60,108 nt of DNA from Paenibacillus sp. HGH0039 (GTDB lineage Bacteria > Bacillota > Bacilli > Paenibacillales > NBRC-103111). The position numbers were made by a program, and so were the translations under genes. Shown here piece by piece: positions 33,636 through 42,244 of the stretch. Every line of letters begins with the position of its first letter. The first letter of the stretch is position 1. The DNA is taken from assembly GCF_000411255.1 (NCBI RefSeq), contig NZ_KE150413.1, positions 1,461,782 through 1,521,889 of the forward strand. The letters are read 5' to 3'. Below the pieces are notes generated by a model that saw nothing but the letters and a program-made list of their open reading frames with translations, was not told the DNA's origin and searched no databases.

Positions 33636-34475
33636 TCAGCGGCTTCCGGCCGGAATCGCCGCCTCGAAGGCCTGCTGGAGCCGCCGGGTAACGGGACCGG
33701 GCTTGCCGTCTCCGACGGGCCGGCTGTCCACCAGCACGACCGGCATAACTTCGGAGCCTGTGCTGGTGATGAAGACTTCATCGGCGGAGGCGAGTTCCTC
33801 GGCCCGAAAAGCTTCTTCACGCACGGCGATGCCCAGACCTTCCGCGAGCCGGATAACGAGCGAGCGGGTGACGCCCCGCAGGATATGATGATCGGCAGGA
33901 TGAGTTCTCACGATACCGTCTTTGACGATCATCACGTTGGACGCGCTCGCTTCGGTGATGACGCCGCCTCGGTTGAAAATAACTTCGCCCGCGCCGCCGT
34001 CAAGAGCCTCCTGCTTCAGCAGTACGTTCGGGAGCAGGTTCAGCGATTTGATATCGCATCGGTGCCAGCGGATATCCTCCCGGACGATGGCGGAAATCCC
34101 GTTTTCCAGATCTTTCAGCGGACGCAAAAACGGGGAGCACCAGCCCGTCACGACCGGCTCCGCCGCAGCCGGAAACGGATGGGAACGAGGAGCGGCGCCT
34201 CGGGTGATCTGAACATATGTGAGGCCGTCGGGGATACCGGCCGCCTCCGTGAGCCGGTTCAGCAGATTCTCCAGCTCTTCGAGCGGATAAGGAAGGCCGA
34301 TCCGGACTTCGGCCATACTGCGTTTGAAACGTTCCATATGCCCCTGCACTTCAAATAGCCGGCCGTCGTAAATACGGAACACCTCGTAGACGCCGTCCCC
34401 GAAATAATAGCCCCGGTCAAGGGGAGAAACGCGGACTTCTTCGTCCGGTACAAGTTGATTTCCGAAAAGCATCAT
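33636..34475 (-). CDS. dat: D-amino-acid transaminase
   Basis: 279 residues, fold-type IV PLP enzyme. DRGYYFGDGVYEVFRIYDG (20-38) and the PLP lysine K143 in DIKSLNLLPNVLLKQEA are conserved, and YVQITRGAAPRSHPFP with the R-x-H carboxylate trap (residues 97-99) points to D-alanine aminotransferase rather than branched-chain transaminase. It makes D-glutamate from D-alanine and 2-oxoglutarate for peptidoglycan or spore metabolism. AAAGGAGA precedes two adjacent ATG codons; I took the first. Confidence 0.92.
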   Translation of the reverse strand: MMLFGNQLVPDEEVRVSPLDRGYYFGDGVYEVFRIYDGRLFEVQGHMERFKRSMAEVRIGLPYPLEELENLLNRLTEAAGIPDGLTYVQITRGAAPRSHPFPAAAEPVVTGWCSPFLRPLKDLENGISAIVREDIRWHRCDIKSLNLLPNVLLKQEALDGGAGEVIFNRGGVITEASASNVMIVKDGIVRTHPADHHILRGVTRSLVIRLAEGLGIAVREEAFRAEELASADEVFITSTGSEVMPVVLVDSRPVGDGKPGPVTRRLQQAFEAAIPAGSR

Positions 34476-34886
34476 CGGGCAAGTTCTCCTTTAAGTTATC
34501 TTTCTACTACCAAAATAAGCGCTTGTGTTGGCAAGCGTGTCTGGACGCAGCCGATTGAAAGTAAAAAGTATGTAGGGGATAATACGAAAAATTACCCAAC
34601 TGGCGAACGTCCGTTTCTTTTTTCGGCGGATCTGTTTATAGTATATAGGGGAAAGAATGCCTTACACAAATGAGACGATGGTCTGTATGCACGGAAATCA
34701 GCTGCAGCGATTTTGACAAAAAATTACCTGTGGAGTACCGCGGCTCTTCCCCTTTTACAGGCTCGGAATGTCGAAAGTTGTCGTTTTTTATAAATGTTTT
34801 GCGAACGAAATAAAGAGCAAGGCGAAGAAAAAGTGAGAAAACAAGCACCTGCTTTTTGTTATCCCGTTGAATTCATTCGCAGTTTA

Positions 34887-34916
34887 TTCGTAACACAACA
34901 TCTAGTGTTGTATAAT
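34887..34916 (+). promoter_or_regulatory. nrdJ promoter
   Basis: TATAAT at 34911-34916 with a weak TTCGTA at 34887-34892 (18-bp spacer). NrdR box 1 lies in the spacer and box 2 just beyond the start of transcription. Confidence 0.6.
34893..34908. promoter_or_regulatory. NrdR box 1
   Basis: ACACAACATCTAGTGT, a 16-bp imperfect palindrome matching the NrdR consensus acaCwAtATaTwGtgt. It covers the spacer of the nrdJ promoter. Confidence 0.8.
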
Positions 34917-34925
34917 CTTTTAAGG

Positions 34926-34941
34926 ACACTATATATAGTGC
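34926..34941. promoter_or_regulatory. NrdR box 2
   Basis: ACACTATATATAGTGC, centre to centre 33 bp from box 1, about three helical turns, which is the usual arrangement for cooperative binding of the ATP-cone repressor NrdR upstream of ribonucleotide reductase genes. Confidence 0.85.
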
Positions 34942-35020
34942 TTACGTACATACCGCGAAATTCGCGCAGTGGTGCGGGTTCCCGGGTGCAGGTACATTGA
35001 TTTGGGAGGGTGTTGCCGTT

Positions 35021-37639
35021 TTGAAGACGATGCAGCGGAAAAGTTTGGAAGGTTTGAGCGAAAAAATCTTTTTGGATCGTTATGCGTTAAAAGATGCGGA
35101 CACGAACAATACGAAAGTCGGAGACGTGGTGCTTGTCCTGACCAAGGACGACCCGAAATTTCCGGCCAAGGAAGTCGGGGAAATCACCGCGCGAGATGGG
35201 CGTAATGTGACCGTTAAGCTGCGCAGCGGCGAAACGATCGAGTCGAACATCGACAGACTGACTCTTAATATAGAAAAAACGCCGGATGAGCTGTGGGACC
35301 GCCTGGCCAAGGCAATGGCTTCCGTGGAAGCGACGCCGGAAAAACAGAAGGAATGGACGGAAAAATTCCGTTACATTCTGGACGACTGGAAGCTTGTTCC
35401 GGGAGGCCGCATTGCCGCAGGCGCGGATGCCAGCGACGAACTGACGCTGTTCAACTGCTATGTCATCCCGTCTCCGCATGACAGCCGCGGCGGTATTATG
35501 GCCACCTTGTCCGAGATGACGGAAATTATGTCCCGCGGGGGCGGGGTCGGAATTAATCTTTCGTCTCTTCGCCCGCGTCGCGCAATCGTTAAAGGCGTTA
35601 ACGGCTCCTCCAGCGGTTCCGTGTCATGGGGAGGCCTCTTCAGCTATACGACGGGCTTGATCGAGCAGGGGGGCAGCCGTCGCGGTGCGCTGATGCTTAT
35701 GATCAACGACTGGCACCCCGATCTGCTTGATTTTATCACCGTTAAATCTACGATGGGCCAGATTACGAACGCGAACCTTTCCGTTTGCGTAAGCAACGGC
35801 TTTATGAAAGCGGTGAAGGAGGATCTGGACTGGGATCTCGTGTTCCCGGATACGACGGACCCCGAATACGACGAAGTTTGGAACGGCGATCTCAATGAGT
35901 GGAAAAAGCTCGGAAAAGCCGTAAAAGTGTACCGCACGGTCAAAGCCCGCGAAGTTTGGCACACGATCATCGAGTCCGCGTGGCGCTCCGCGGAACCGGG
36001 CGTCGTGTTTATGGAGTACTACAACCAGATGTCCAACAGCTGGTACTTCAACCCGATCATCTGTACCAATCCTTGCGGAGAGCAGGGGCTTCCGGCCTGG
36101 GGCGTATGCAACTTGTCCGCCGTTAACCTGTCCAAGTTTTACGACGAGGAGAATGACGATGTCGCATGGGACGAGCTGGGCAAAACCGTCCGTTACTCCA
36201 CGCGTTTTCTGGACAACGTTATCGACAAGACGCCGTACCACTTCGAGGAAAACCGTGAGAACCAGCAGGGCGAACGCCGTGTCGGACTTGGAACGATGGG
36301 GCTGGCCGAGCTGATGATCAAGCTTCGCATCCGTTACGGAAGCCCGGAATCTCTCGAATTCCTGGATAAAATCTATGGTTTCATGGCACGCGAAGCTTAC
36401 TTGGCTTCTTCTGAAATTGCCGGCGAGAAAGGTTCTTTCAAGCACTTCGACACCGAGAAATTCCTGCAGAGCGGCTTTATGAAAAACATGCACGAGGTTT
36501 ATCCGGAAGTGACGGAATCCGTCCGCAAGAACGGCATGCGCAACGTGACGGTCATTACGCAGGCACCGACGGGAAGCACGGGAACGATGGTCGGAACTTC
36601 CACCGGTATCGAGCCTTATTTCGCCTTTGAATATTTCCGCCAAAGCCGCCTCGGTTACGACAAGCAATTCGTGCCGATCGCGCAGGAATGGAAGGATGCC
36701 AACAAGGATCAGGACCTGCCGGATTATTTCGTGACATCCATGACTTTGTCCGCCGAGGATCATATCCGCGTTCAAGCCGCTATCCAGCGCTGGGTAGACA
36801 GCTCCATTTCCAAGACGGCGAACTGCCCGGCCGATTTCACGGTCGAAGAAACCGAACGGCTGTATGAGCTTGCCTTCGATCTGGGATGCAAAGGCGTGAC
36901 CATCTACCGCGACGGCAGCCGTGACGTACAGGTACTCAGCACCGGAACGGAAAAGGACAAGAAGGACGAAAAGAAAGCCGAAGCGGCCGTTCCTGCGCCT
37001 GAAGTTCCGACAGAAGCACCGTCTGTGGCGGTTGCGGCGGAACCGGTCGTCCAAGCGGATGCGATTTCCGGGAACGTCTTCGATAAAGAATATAAACGCC
37101 GTCCGCAAATTCTGCGCGGCGCTACCTATAAAATCAATACGCCGTTCGGTATGGCGTACATTACAATCAACGACATGAACGGCTCGCCGAGCGAAATTTT
37201 CCTCAACGTGGGAAAAGCGGGCTCGGACGTCTTCGCCATGGCGGAAGCGCTCGGCCGCGTCTGCTCCTTGTTCCTGCGCTACGGTGATCACGGGAACAAA
37301 GTGAACCTGCTGATCAAGCACCTCAAAGGCATCGGCGGTTCCGGGGCCATCGGTTTCGGCGCCAACCGTGTCGAGTCCATCGCCGATGCGGTCGCCAAAG
37401 CGCTTGAGATGCATGAAGAGGCGATGGCCGGCGAAACGGATGCGGAGGCTTACGTAACCGCCACGAAAGAAGTCGTGCAAGAAGCGCCGGATGCTCTTAG
37501 CGATGCTGCACCTCCCGCAGGTGCTGCGCCTGCCGGGCTGACATCGCTTGACTTGTGCCCGTCCTGCGGCTCCGCTTCGCTTGTGAACAGCGAAGGCTGT
37601 AAGAACTGTACGAACTGCGGATACAGCCGTTGTTCGTAA
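35021..37639 (+). CDS. nrdJ: Adenosylcobalamin-dependent (class II) ribonucleotide reductase
   Basis: 872 residues. Class II RNR motifs: LFNCYVIPSP with a redox cysteine near 146, the loop-1 region GGGVGINLSSLRP, NPCGEQGLPAWGVCNLSAVN with catalytic C352 and E354, and QAPTGSTGTMVGTSTGIEP. A Pro/Ala-rich linker (near 645-690) leads to a conserved C-terminal domain ending in a zinc-ribbon-like tail (CPSCG ... CKNCTNCGYSRC) that also carries the reducing cysteines. It makes deoxynucleotides from ribonucleotides with coenzyme B12 and is oxygen-independent. The start TTG 35021 sits ten bases after GGGAGGG; an ATG at 35030 is possible. Control by NrdR boxes is clear. Confidence 0.93.
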   Translation: MKTMQRKSLEGLSEKIFLDRYALKDADTNNTKVGDVVLVLTKDDPKFPAKEVGEITARDGRNVTVKLRSGETIESNIDRLTLNIEKTPDELWDRLAKAMASVEATPEKQKEWTEKFRYILDDWKLVPGGRIAAGADASDELTLFNCYVIPSPHDSRGGIMATLSEMTEIMSRGGGVGINLSSLRPRRAIVKGVNGSSSGSVSWGGLFSYTTGLIEQGGSRRGALMLMINDWHPDLLDFITVKSTMGQITNANLSVCVSNGFMKAVKEDLDWDLVFPDTTDPEYDEVWNGDLNEWKKLGKAVKVYRTVKAREVWHTIIESAWRSAEPGVVFMEYYNQMSNSWYFNPIICTNPCGEQGLPAWGVCNLSAVNLSKFYDEENDDVAWDELGKTVRYSTRFLDNVIDKTPYHFEENRENQQGERRVGLGTMGLAELMIKLRIRYGSPESLEFLDKIYGFMAREAYLASSEIAGEKGSFKHFDTEKFLQSGFMKNMHEVYPEVTESVRKNGMRNVTVITQAPTGSTGTMVGTSTGIEPYFAFEYFRQSRLGYDKQFVPIAQEWKDANKDQDLPDYFVTSMTLSAEDHIRVQAAIQRWVDSSISKTANCPADFTVEETERLYELAFDLGCKGVTIYRDGSRDVQVLSTGTEKDKKDEKKAEAAVPAPEVPTEAPSVAVAAEPVVQADAISGNVFDKEYKRRPQILRGATYKINTPFGMAYITINDMNGSPSEIFLNVGKAGSDVFAMAEALGRVCSLFLRYGDHGNKVNLLIKHLKGIGGSGAIGFGANRVESIADAVAKALEMHEEAMAGETDAEAYVTATKEVVQEAPDALSDAAPPAGAAPAGLTSLDLCPSCGSASLVNSEGCKNCTNCGYSRCS

Positions 37640-37700
37640 GGATGAGTGAAGTTTAGTTTACTTTATAGATGTGATTTTTCATTCGAAATGAGAATAACAC

Positions 37701-37734
37701 CACTAAAGTTGATAAAACCGTTTCAACTTTAGTG
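37701..37734. repeat. 11-bp perfect inverted repeat downstream of nrdJ
   Basis: CACTAAAGTTG (37701-37711) and CAACTTTAGTG (37724-37734), loop 12. No T run follows, so it could be an operator, an RNA-stabilising hairpin or a minor terminator. Confidence 0.6.
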
Positions 37735-37770
37735 ATACAACAGCGCTATACAGCTTTTTGTATAAATATA

Positions 37771-37806
37771 AAAAAAGATGAGGGGGGAACTCCTCATCTT
37801 TTTTTT
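37771..37806 (+). terminator. Terminator downstream of nrdJ
   Basis: AAAAAAGATGAGG ... CCTCATCTTTTTTT hairpin with a seven-base loop and a long T run. Confidence 0.85.
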
Positions 37807-37909
37807 GAGGTTAAAATGTGTCCTACACTCCGGAACATCTGTTAATAAGACCTGAACATTTTTTGATGAAAGTCTTTATGGATACCTCTTTAGAGTTGCT
37901 AGTGTAAAT

Positions 37910-38149
37910 TTGTGTAATATTAATTGGTTTCGTAAACAATCTGTAAATTATAAAGATGCCTCTAGTTTTAGGGAATTCGACCTCCTGTTTATGAATGTTG
38001 AAGAGATAGAGGGGTTTTCAGAACTACTTGCTAAAGACGTGAGAAGACTACAGTCCTTAAAAATTGAGATAAAGAGTGGCCGATTTCACAATAATGTTTT
38101 GAATGACAATACAATACATAAAATGTATATCTCGACAACGATTGCATAA
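37910..38149 (+). CDS. Doubtful small hypothetical protein or remnant
   Basis: 79 codons from a TTG without a good ribosome-binding site, AT-rich and unlike its neighbours in base use. The middle (EFDLLFMNVEEIEGFSELLAKDVRRLQSL) looks protein-like and the frame stays open upstream for a few codons, so it may be the tail of a decayed gene. I do not recognise it. Confidence 0.3.
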   Translation: MCNINWFRKQSVNYKDASSFREFDLLFMNVEEIEGFSELLAKDVRRLQSLKIEIKSGRFHNNVLNDNTIHKMYISTTIA

Positions 38150-38295
38150 GCTACAGAACTACATAAAGTGTATCCGAGTTGGCTTAGCAAAAGGAATTTT
38201 ATTTTATGTATTTATATTAAACTTGTAAATATATACAAGATGCAAGAGCATGTTTTCCCCCCGGAACAAGCAGAGCCCAGAATCATTTCAAAAAT

Positions 38296-38440
38296 TTTAA
38301 CGCTCAACAAAAAAGATATATAATCGCGGTAACGCGTAGCGGGAAAAGTGAAAAGGACATCTTGCGGCTGCCTTGTTTGAACGATAAAACGTCATCTCAT
38401 GTCATTTGTCCGTGCCTGGATGGAACGGGCGTTTTCTTTG
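38296..38440 (+). ncRNA. Candidate small RNA or attenuated leader
   Basis: A promoter TTTAAC-17-TATAAT (38296-38301, 38319-38324) is followed about 100 bp later by a terminator-like structure, AAAACG ... CCGT/ACGG ... CGTTTTCTTT (38383-38440). Between them no gene is encoded. A transcript of roughly 100-110 nt, or a leader attenuated before the sensor kinase gene, would fit. I could not match it to a riboswitch class I know. Confidence 0.35.
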
Positions 38441-38475
38441 TTTCTAAACCCTTCTTGAGGAGTTGGGTTTAGAAA
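38441..38475. repeat. 11-bp perfect inverted repeat
   Basis: TTTCTAAACCC (38441-38451) and GGGTTTAGAAA (38465-38475) with a 13-base loop. It follows the terminator-like structure of the candidate RNA; together they may form a two-part barrier before the sensor operon. Confidence 0.55.
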
Positions 38476-38509
38476 TGCTGTTTGAGATGAATGGGAGAGG
38501 TCTGATGAT

Positions 38510-38568
38510 TCGGAAACTCAAAAAGAGTATGACGGAATCTTGAAAGCAGGCAACCCATCTATACATTT
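38510..38568 (+). promoter_or_regulatory. Sensor-operon promoter with tandem AraC-type site (copy 1)
   Basis: Two half-sites 22 bp apart: TCGGAAACTCAAAAA at 38510 and ACGGAATCTTGAAAGCAGG at 38532. The second includes TTGAAA (38540-38545), a likely -35 box, with TACATT (38562-38567) 16 bp on as -10. The same bipartite motif occurs at 42138 and 43868, aligned base for base without gaps. It is likely bound by the AraC-type regulator at 40513, giving autoregulation. Confidence 0.6.
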
Positions 38569-38756
38569 ATTATGAAGGGTAAGATTACCACAAATGACTA
38601 TAGGCGCTATAAACTGACTAGAAACGAATAGATTGCAAGACACAAGGAACATTTTTGGCAATCAGGTATCATTGTCAAGACGATCAGGGGAAACGAGCCG
38701 TAAAAGTCATGCCGTCTATGTGGTAAAATAATTATCATTAAAGGGACGAAGGGAAC

Positions 38757-40502
38757 ATGGACAACATGAGAAAACCACCTCCTACAATATTCAATTCGCT
38801 CCGATTTAAGCTGATCACAGGACTCATGCTTATTATGCTGCCGATTGTTCTCTTCCTGATTTATACAAACTTCTATTCGATCCAGGTTGTTCGCAACCAG
38901 GTCGCGCAATCTAACAGCAACATGATCAGCCTCTATATGGGGTTGATCGACAAGTCGTTAGCCGACATTGACAGCTATTTGCTGAAGTATGCCTCGGAGG
39001 AAACAGGACTGCACGTTCTTGATCGGTCTCCTGAGATCGATATCGATTTATATAAAATGGAACGCATTTGGCAATTCAAACAATTGGTGAATAATGTGAC
39101 TTACTACGAGGGACTCGACTATTTTTTCATATATTCGCCCATTAACAATGATTTGCTATTTGCCCCCAAGCAGACAGTCTCGGCTGACGCCGACAATCAG
39201 CCTATAAAGGATGCCATCGTCTGGCTTATTGATGACGGGCAATCGGCAGAGAGTTTTCAGACAGGGAAGTGGTCCGTATTTCGCGCTAATAAAAAGGATT
39301 ATTTGTTATATACCATAAAGGTTGGTGGTTTATATATCGGGGCTGGCGTAAATACGCAGGATGTGACGGGGCCGCTCAATCTTTTGGATCTCGGCGCCGA
39401 TGGGAGAGCACTGCTGGTCGATGGCAACCACAAGCCGCTAAAGGACGAATCATTTTTTAGAGAACAGGGAATCGATCTTTCCTATACGCCTAAGTCGTAC
39501 CGTTTAAGCGGTTTCGATGAAGGGTATCTGGTGATCGGAGAGCATTCCGGCAAAGGGGATTTCGGACTGGTCGCTGTGGTCCCCGATCAAAGCATTCTCC
39601 AGAAGCTGCCTTATTTGCAGAGGATTATTTCACTAATTGCGGCAGGGACCGTCTTGATCTTACTGCTTGCCTTCTATTACATGAGGAGAGTCGTACTCCG
39701 TCCGATTAACCGAATCGTACTGGCCATGCGCAGGATCAAAGAGGGTCACTTGGAGATGCGAATAGCGAAGACACCGACCTCTAACGAATTCGAACTGATG
39801 AACGAGATGTTCAACAGCATGGTGACCGACATTCAGAAGCTGAAAATCGATGTCTATGAGGAGCAATTGATCAATCAGAAAGCGGAGCTGAAGCATTTGC
39901 AGCTGCAAGTCAACCCGCACTTCTTTTTGAACAGTCTGAATGTCGTTTATTATTTGGCCCAGGAGAGGAAATACGGGTTGATTCAAGAGCTTTCCCTTTC
40001 ATTAATCAGATATTTCCGCTTCATGTTTCGCAGCCATACGGATCATGTTCTAGTTCGGGACGAACTGGGTCATACGAAAAATTATTTGAATATCCAGAAG
40101 ATCCGGTTTCCGGGAAGCTTGACGTACGCCATTACCGTCCCGGATGACCTGCTCGATTGTTGTATTCCCCCGCTGATTATTCAAAGCTTTGCAGAAAACA
40201 CGATCAAGCATGCGGTCAACACGGACGAGCCTACCCATATCGAAATTTCAATCGAACGGGATAACCGGAATGATGAGGAACGGCTTCATATCCGCATTCG
40301 CGATACGGGCATGGGTTATGAGAACGAGGTGCTCGAGAAGCTGAGACAAGACATCAAGCTGACGACTGAAGAAGGTGAGCATATCGGGATTTGGAATGCT
40401 CGGCAAAGACTGCGGCTGTTGTACGGGGGTCAGGCGATCATCGGGTTTTCAAACGATAACGGCGCCATTGTCGATATTTTTTTGCCGATCATGAAAGGAT
40501 AG
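38757..40502 (+). CDS. YesM-type sensor histidine kinase
   Basis: 581 residues. One helix at about 17-40, an extracellular sensor domain of about 250 residues, a second helix near 290-312, a HAMP domain (RRVVLRPINRIVLAMRRIKE), then a HisKA_7TM-type (His_kinase, PF06580) dimerisation helix with LQLQVNPHFFLNSLN, phospho-acceptor H388, and an ATPase domain with FAENTIKHAV (N box) and RDTGMGYENE (G1). It senses a carbohydrate-related signal outside the cell and phosphorylates the regulator encoded ten bases downstream. Such pairs in Paenibacillus control sugar-ABC operons, as here. Confidence 0.93.
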   Translation: MDNMRKPPPTIFNSLRFKLITGLMLIMLPIVLFLIYTNFYSIQVVRNQVAQSNSNMISLYMGLIDKSLADIDSYLLKYASEETGLHVLDRSPEIDIDLYKMERIWQFKQLVNNVTYYEGLDYFFIYSPINNDLLFAPKQTVSADADNQPIKDAIVWLIDDGQSAESFQTGKWSVFRANKKDYLLYTIKVGGLYIGAGVNTQDVTGPLNLLDLGADGRALLVDGNHKPLKDESFFREQGIDLSYTPKSYRLSGFDEGYLVIGEHSGKGDFGLVAVVPDQSILQKLPYLQRIISLIAAGTVLILLLAFYYMRRVVLRPINRIVLAMRRIKEGHLEMRIAKTPTSNEFELMNEMFNSMVTDIQKLKIDVYEEQLINQKAELKHLQLQVNPHFFLNSLNVVYYLAQERKYGLIQELSLSLIRYFRFMFRSHTDHVLVRDELGHTKNYLNIQKIRFPGSLTYAITVPDDLLDCCIPPLIIQSFAENTIKHAVNTDEPTHIEISIERDNRNDEERLHIRIRDTGMGYENEVLEKLRQDIKLTTEEGEHIGIWNARQRLRLLYGGQAIIGFSNDNGAIVDIFLPIMKG

Positions 40503-40512
40503 GGGCGAGAGT

Positions 40513-42087
40513 ATGTACCGGTTATTGATCGTGGACGACGAAGAATTTACCGCGAACGGCATTAAGGCAAGCGTGAACTGGTCAAAATTCGGCATCATTC
40601 ACGTATCTGTAGCGAACAATGCACGTCAAGCGAAGGAAAAGTTTAGTGAACATCCGTTCGACATGATGATATGTGATATCGAGATGCCGCAAGGAAGCGG
40701 ACTCGAACTCTATGAGTGGGTACGGGAAGAGCATCCTTGGACGGAGTGCGTCTTTCTGACTTGCCATGCCGACTTTCAATACGCGAAAAAAGCGATTCAG
40801 CTAGGGAGCTTCGAGTATTTGCTCAAGCCTGCGCCACCCGAAGAGCTGGAGCAAGTCATGACGGAGATGATCAAGAAAATAAGCAAAGACCGGAAATCGT
40901 CATCGATCGTCATCGAGCGGTTCTGGCAGGATGTGCTGCAGCAGGTCATTCCATCCCGGCCGGACAAAATCATGGAGGCTATCGGGAAGCACAATATACC
41001 GTATACGAGCAGGATGAAGTTTTTACCCATTTTGATCGGCATTCAACACTGGACAAAAGAACTGAGCGCTCGCGATGCCCAAATTATGGAGTACGCGCTA
41101 ACGAACGCCTTGGAGGAATTGGTCATCCATCAAGTTGCAACGGCTCACATCGTTCGCATCAAGGCCAAACAGTTATTGGCGGTGTTTTCTACGGAACAAG
41201 CGATAGAGGCGAGCGGAGAGAAGTTCCGCAAAGAGCTCATAAAACGCTGCGGTTTGTTCATCGAGACGTGTAACCGATATTTTTATTGCCATTTGTCCTG
41301 CTATATCGGTCAACCGTCGGAGATACACGACGTGCGCGATATGGTTGAAAATTTGGTAGCACTTAGAAAGAATCAAGTGAACGCCGTCGACCGGGTCGTG
41401 CTTATCGACGAGAAAATGGCAAATGAAACGCCTTTTCCCATGCCTCCGATGAGAATATGGTCCGAGCTGATCAAGCAGGGGGACAAGAAGAAGCTGATGG
41501 CTGAGTCGCAAGATTTTCTGGAGTCGCTTAAGCGGATCGAAGGGCTGAACTCGAAAAGCCTGCAGCAGTTTTATTTAAGCTTCCTGCAGATGGTTCTGCA
41601 TACGCTTCAGCAGAAAGGGTTGTATACGGACGATATTTTAGCGGATCATTTCGCGCCGGAACGTATTTCGTCTGCCGCCGAGAGCGTCAAGAATCTGCAA
41701 GACTGGGTAACGGACGTCCTTAAATTTGCAATGACTTCCATCGAAGCGCTTGGTTCGAACGAGACAGTGGTGGAAAAGATCAAGCGGTATATATCGGCGA
41801 ATATCGATCAGGAGATGTCCAGACAGTACATTGCCGACTACATTGGACTCAGTCCCGACCACATTGTCAAGCTTTTCAAAAAGGAAACAGGTCTCTCGAT
41901 ATCGGAGTATATTCTGAAAGAAAGGATCGATCTTGCGAAAGAACTACTGGCCAAATCGGAAACTTCGATAAGCAACGTCGCTTTGGCGGTTGGCTTCGCT
42001 AATTTCTCTTATTTTTCCACCCTCTTCAAGAAGGAAGTCTTGATGACGCCTCAAGAATATCGGAAAAGATTCTCTTCCAGCATGTAA
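40513..42087 (+). CDS. YesN-type response regulator with AraC DNA-binding domain
   Basis: 524 residues. The receiver domain has the acidic pocket DDEE (8-11), phospho-acceptor D55 (ICDIEMPQGSG) and K106 (EYLLKPAPP). A middle region of about 280 residues of unassigned fold follows. The C-terminal 100 residues form two AraC helix-turn-helix motifs, MSRQYIADYIGLSPDHIVKLF and SNVALAVGFANFSYFSTLFKK. It probably activates the binding-protein and permease genes from the tandem sites at 42138 and 43868 and its own operon from 38510. Confidence 0.93.
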   Translation: MYRLLIVDDEEFTANGIKASVNWSKFGIIHVSVANNARQAKEKFSEHPFDMMICDIEMPQGSGLELYEWVREEHPWTECVFLTCHADFQYAKKAIQLGSFEYLLKPAPPEELEQVMTEMIKKISKDRKSSSIVIERFWQDVLQQVIPSRPDKIMEAIGKHNIPYTSRMKFLPILIGIQHWTKELSARDAQIMEYALTNALEELVIHQVATAHIVRIKAKQLLAVFSTEQAIEASGEKFRKELIKRCGLFIETCNRYFYCHLSCYIGQPSEIHDVRDMVENLVALRKNQVNAVDRVVLIDEKMANETPFPMPPMRIWSELIKQGDKKKLMAESQDFLESLKRIEGLNSKSLQQFYLSFLQMVLHTLQQKGLYTDDILADHFAPERISSAAESVKNLQDWVTDVLKFAMTSIEALGSNETVVEKIKRYISANIDQEMSRQYIADYIGLSPDHIVKLFKKETGLSISEYILKERIDLAKELLAKSETSISNVALAVGFANFSYFSTLFKKEVLMTPQEYRKRFSSSM

Positions 42088-42106
42088 ACGAAATATGTAC
42101 ATCAAG

Positions 42107-42128
42107 GACGCCAACTGGCGTTTTTCTC
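42107..42128 (+). terminator. Short terminator after the regulator gene
   Basis: GACGCC AACT GGCGTT stem followed by a T-rich tract. It separates the two-component genes from the transport genes. Confidence 0.5.
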
Positions 42129-42137
42129 TTTATGTGG

Positions 42138-42196
42138 ACGGAATCTCGAAACCGAGAGCACGGATTCTTGAAAGCGGGTAAACGGGAACTTCAATA
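42138..42196 (+). promoter_or_regulatory. Transport-operon promoter with tandem AraC-type site (copy 2)
   Basis: ACGGAATCTCGAAACC at 42138 and ACGGATTCTTGAAAGCGGG at 42160, again 22 bp apart. TTGAAA at 42168-42173 inside the second half-site and TTCAAT at 42190-42195 form a promoter with a 16-bp spacer, the same geometry as copy 1. Confidence 0.6.
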
Positions 42197-42244
42197 AAAT
42201 AATAATAGCAAGCGGCAAGACCAATCAAAATAGGGGGTTCATAC

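Larger units (their letters stand above)
34476..35020. other. Intergenic region dat / nrdJ
   Basis: 545 bp. The right third holds the NrdR-controlled nrdJ promoter (34887-34941). The left part contains a GCGCTTG/CAAGCG inverted repeat at about 34519-34537. The rest is AT-rich with no convincing gene; a frame starting at 34794 overlaps the NrdR boxes and was rejected. Confidence 0.6.

Noticed and set aside
35624-37480. 618-codon minus-strand frame opposite nrdJ
   Set aside because: Antisense shadow of a strongly conserved gene; the protein has no recognisable pattern and no start signals.
38319-38440. T-box leader (GGTAACGCG resembles the T-box core)
   Set aside because: Two mismatches in the core, no stem I elements and no amino-acid-related gene downstream.
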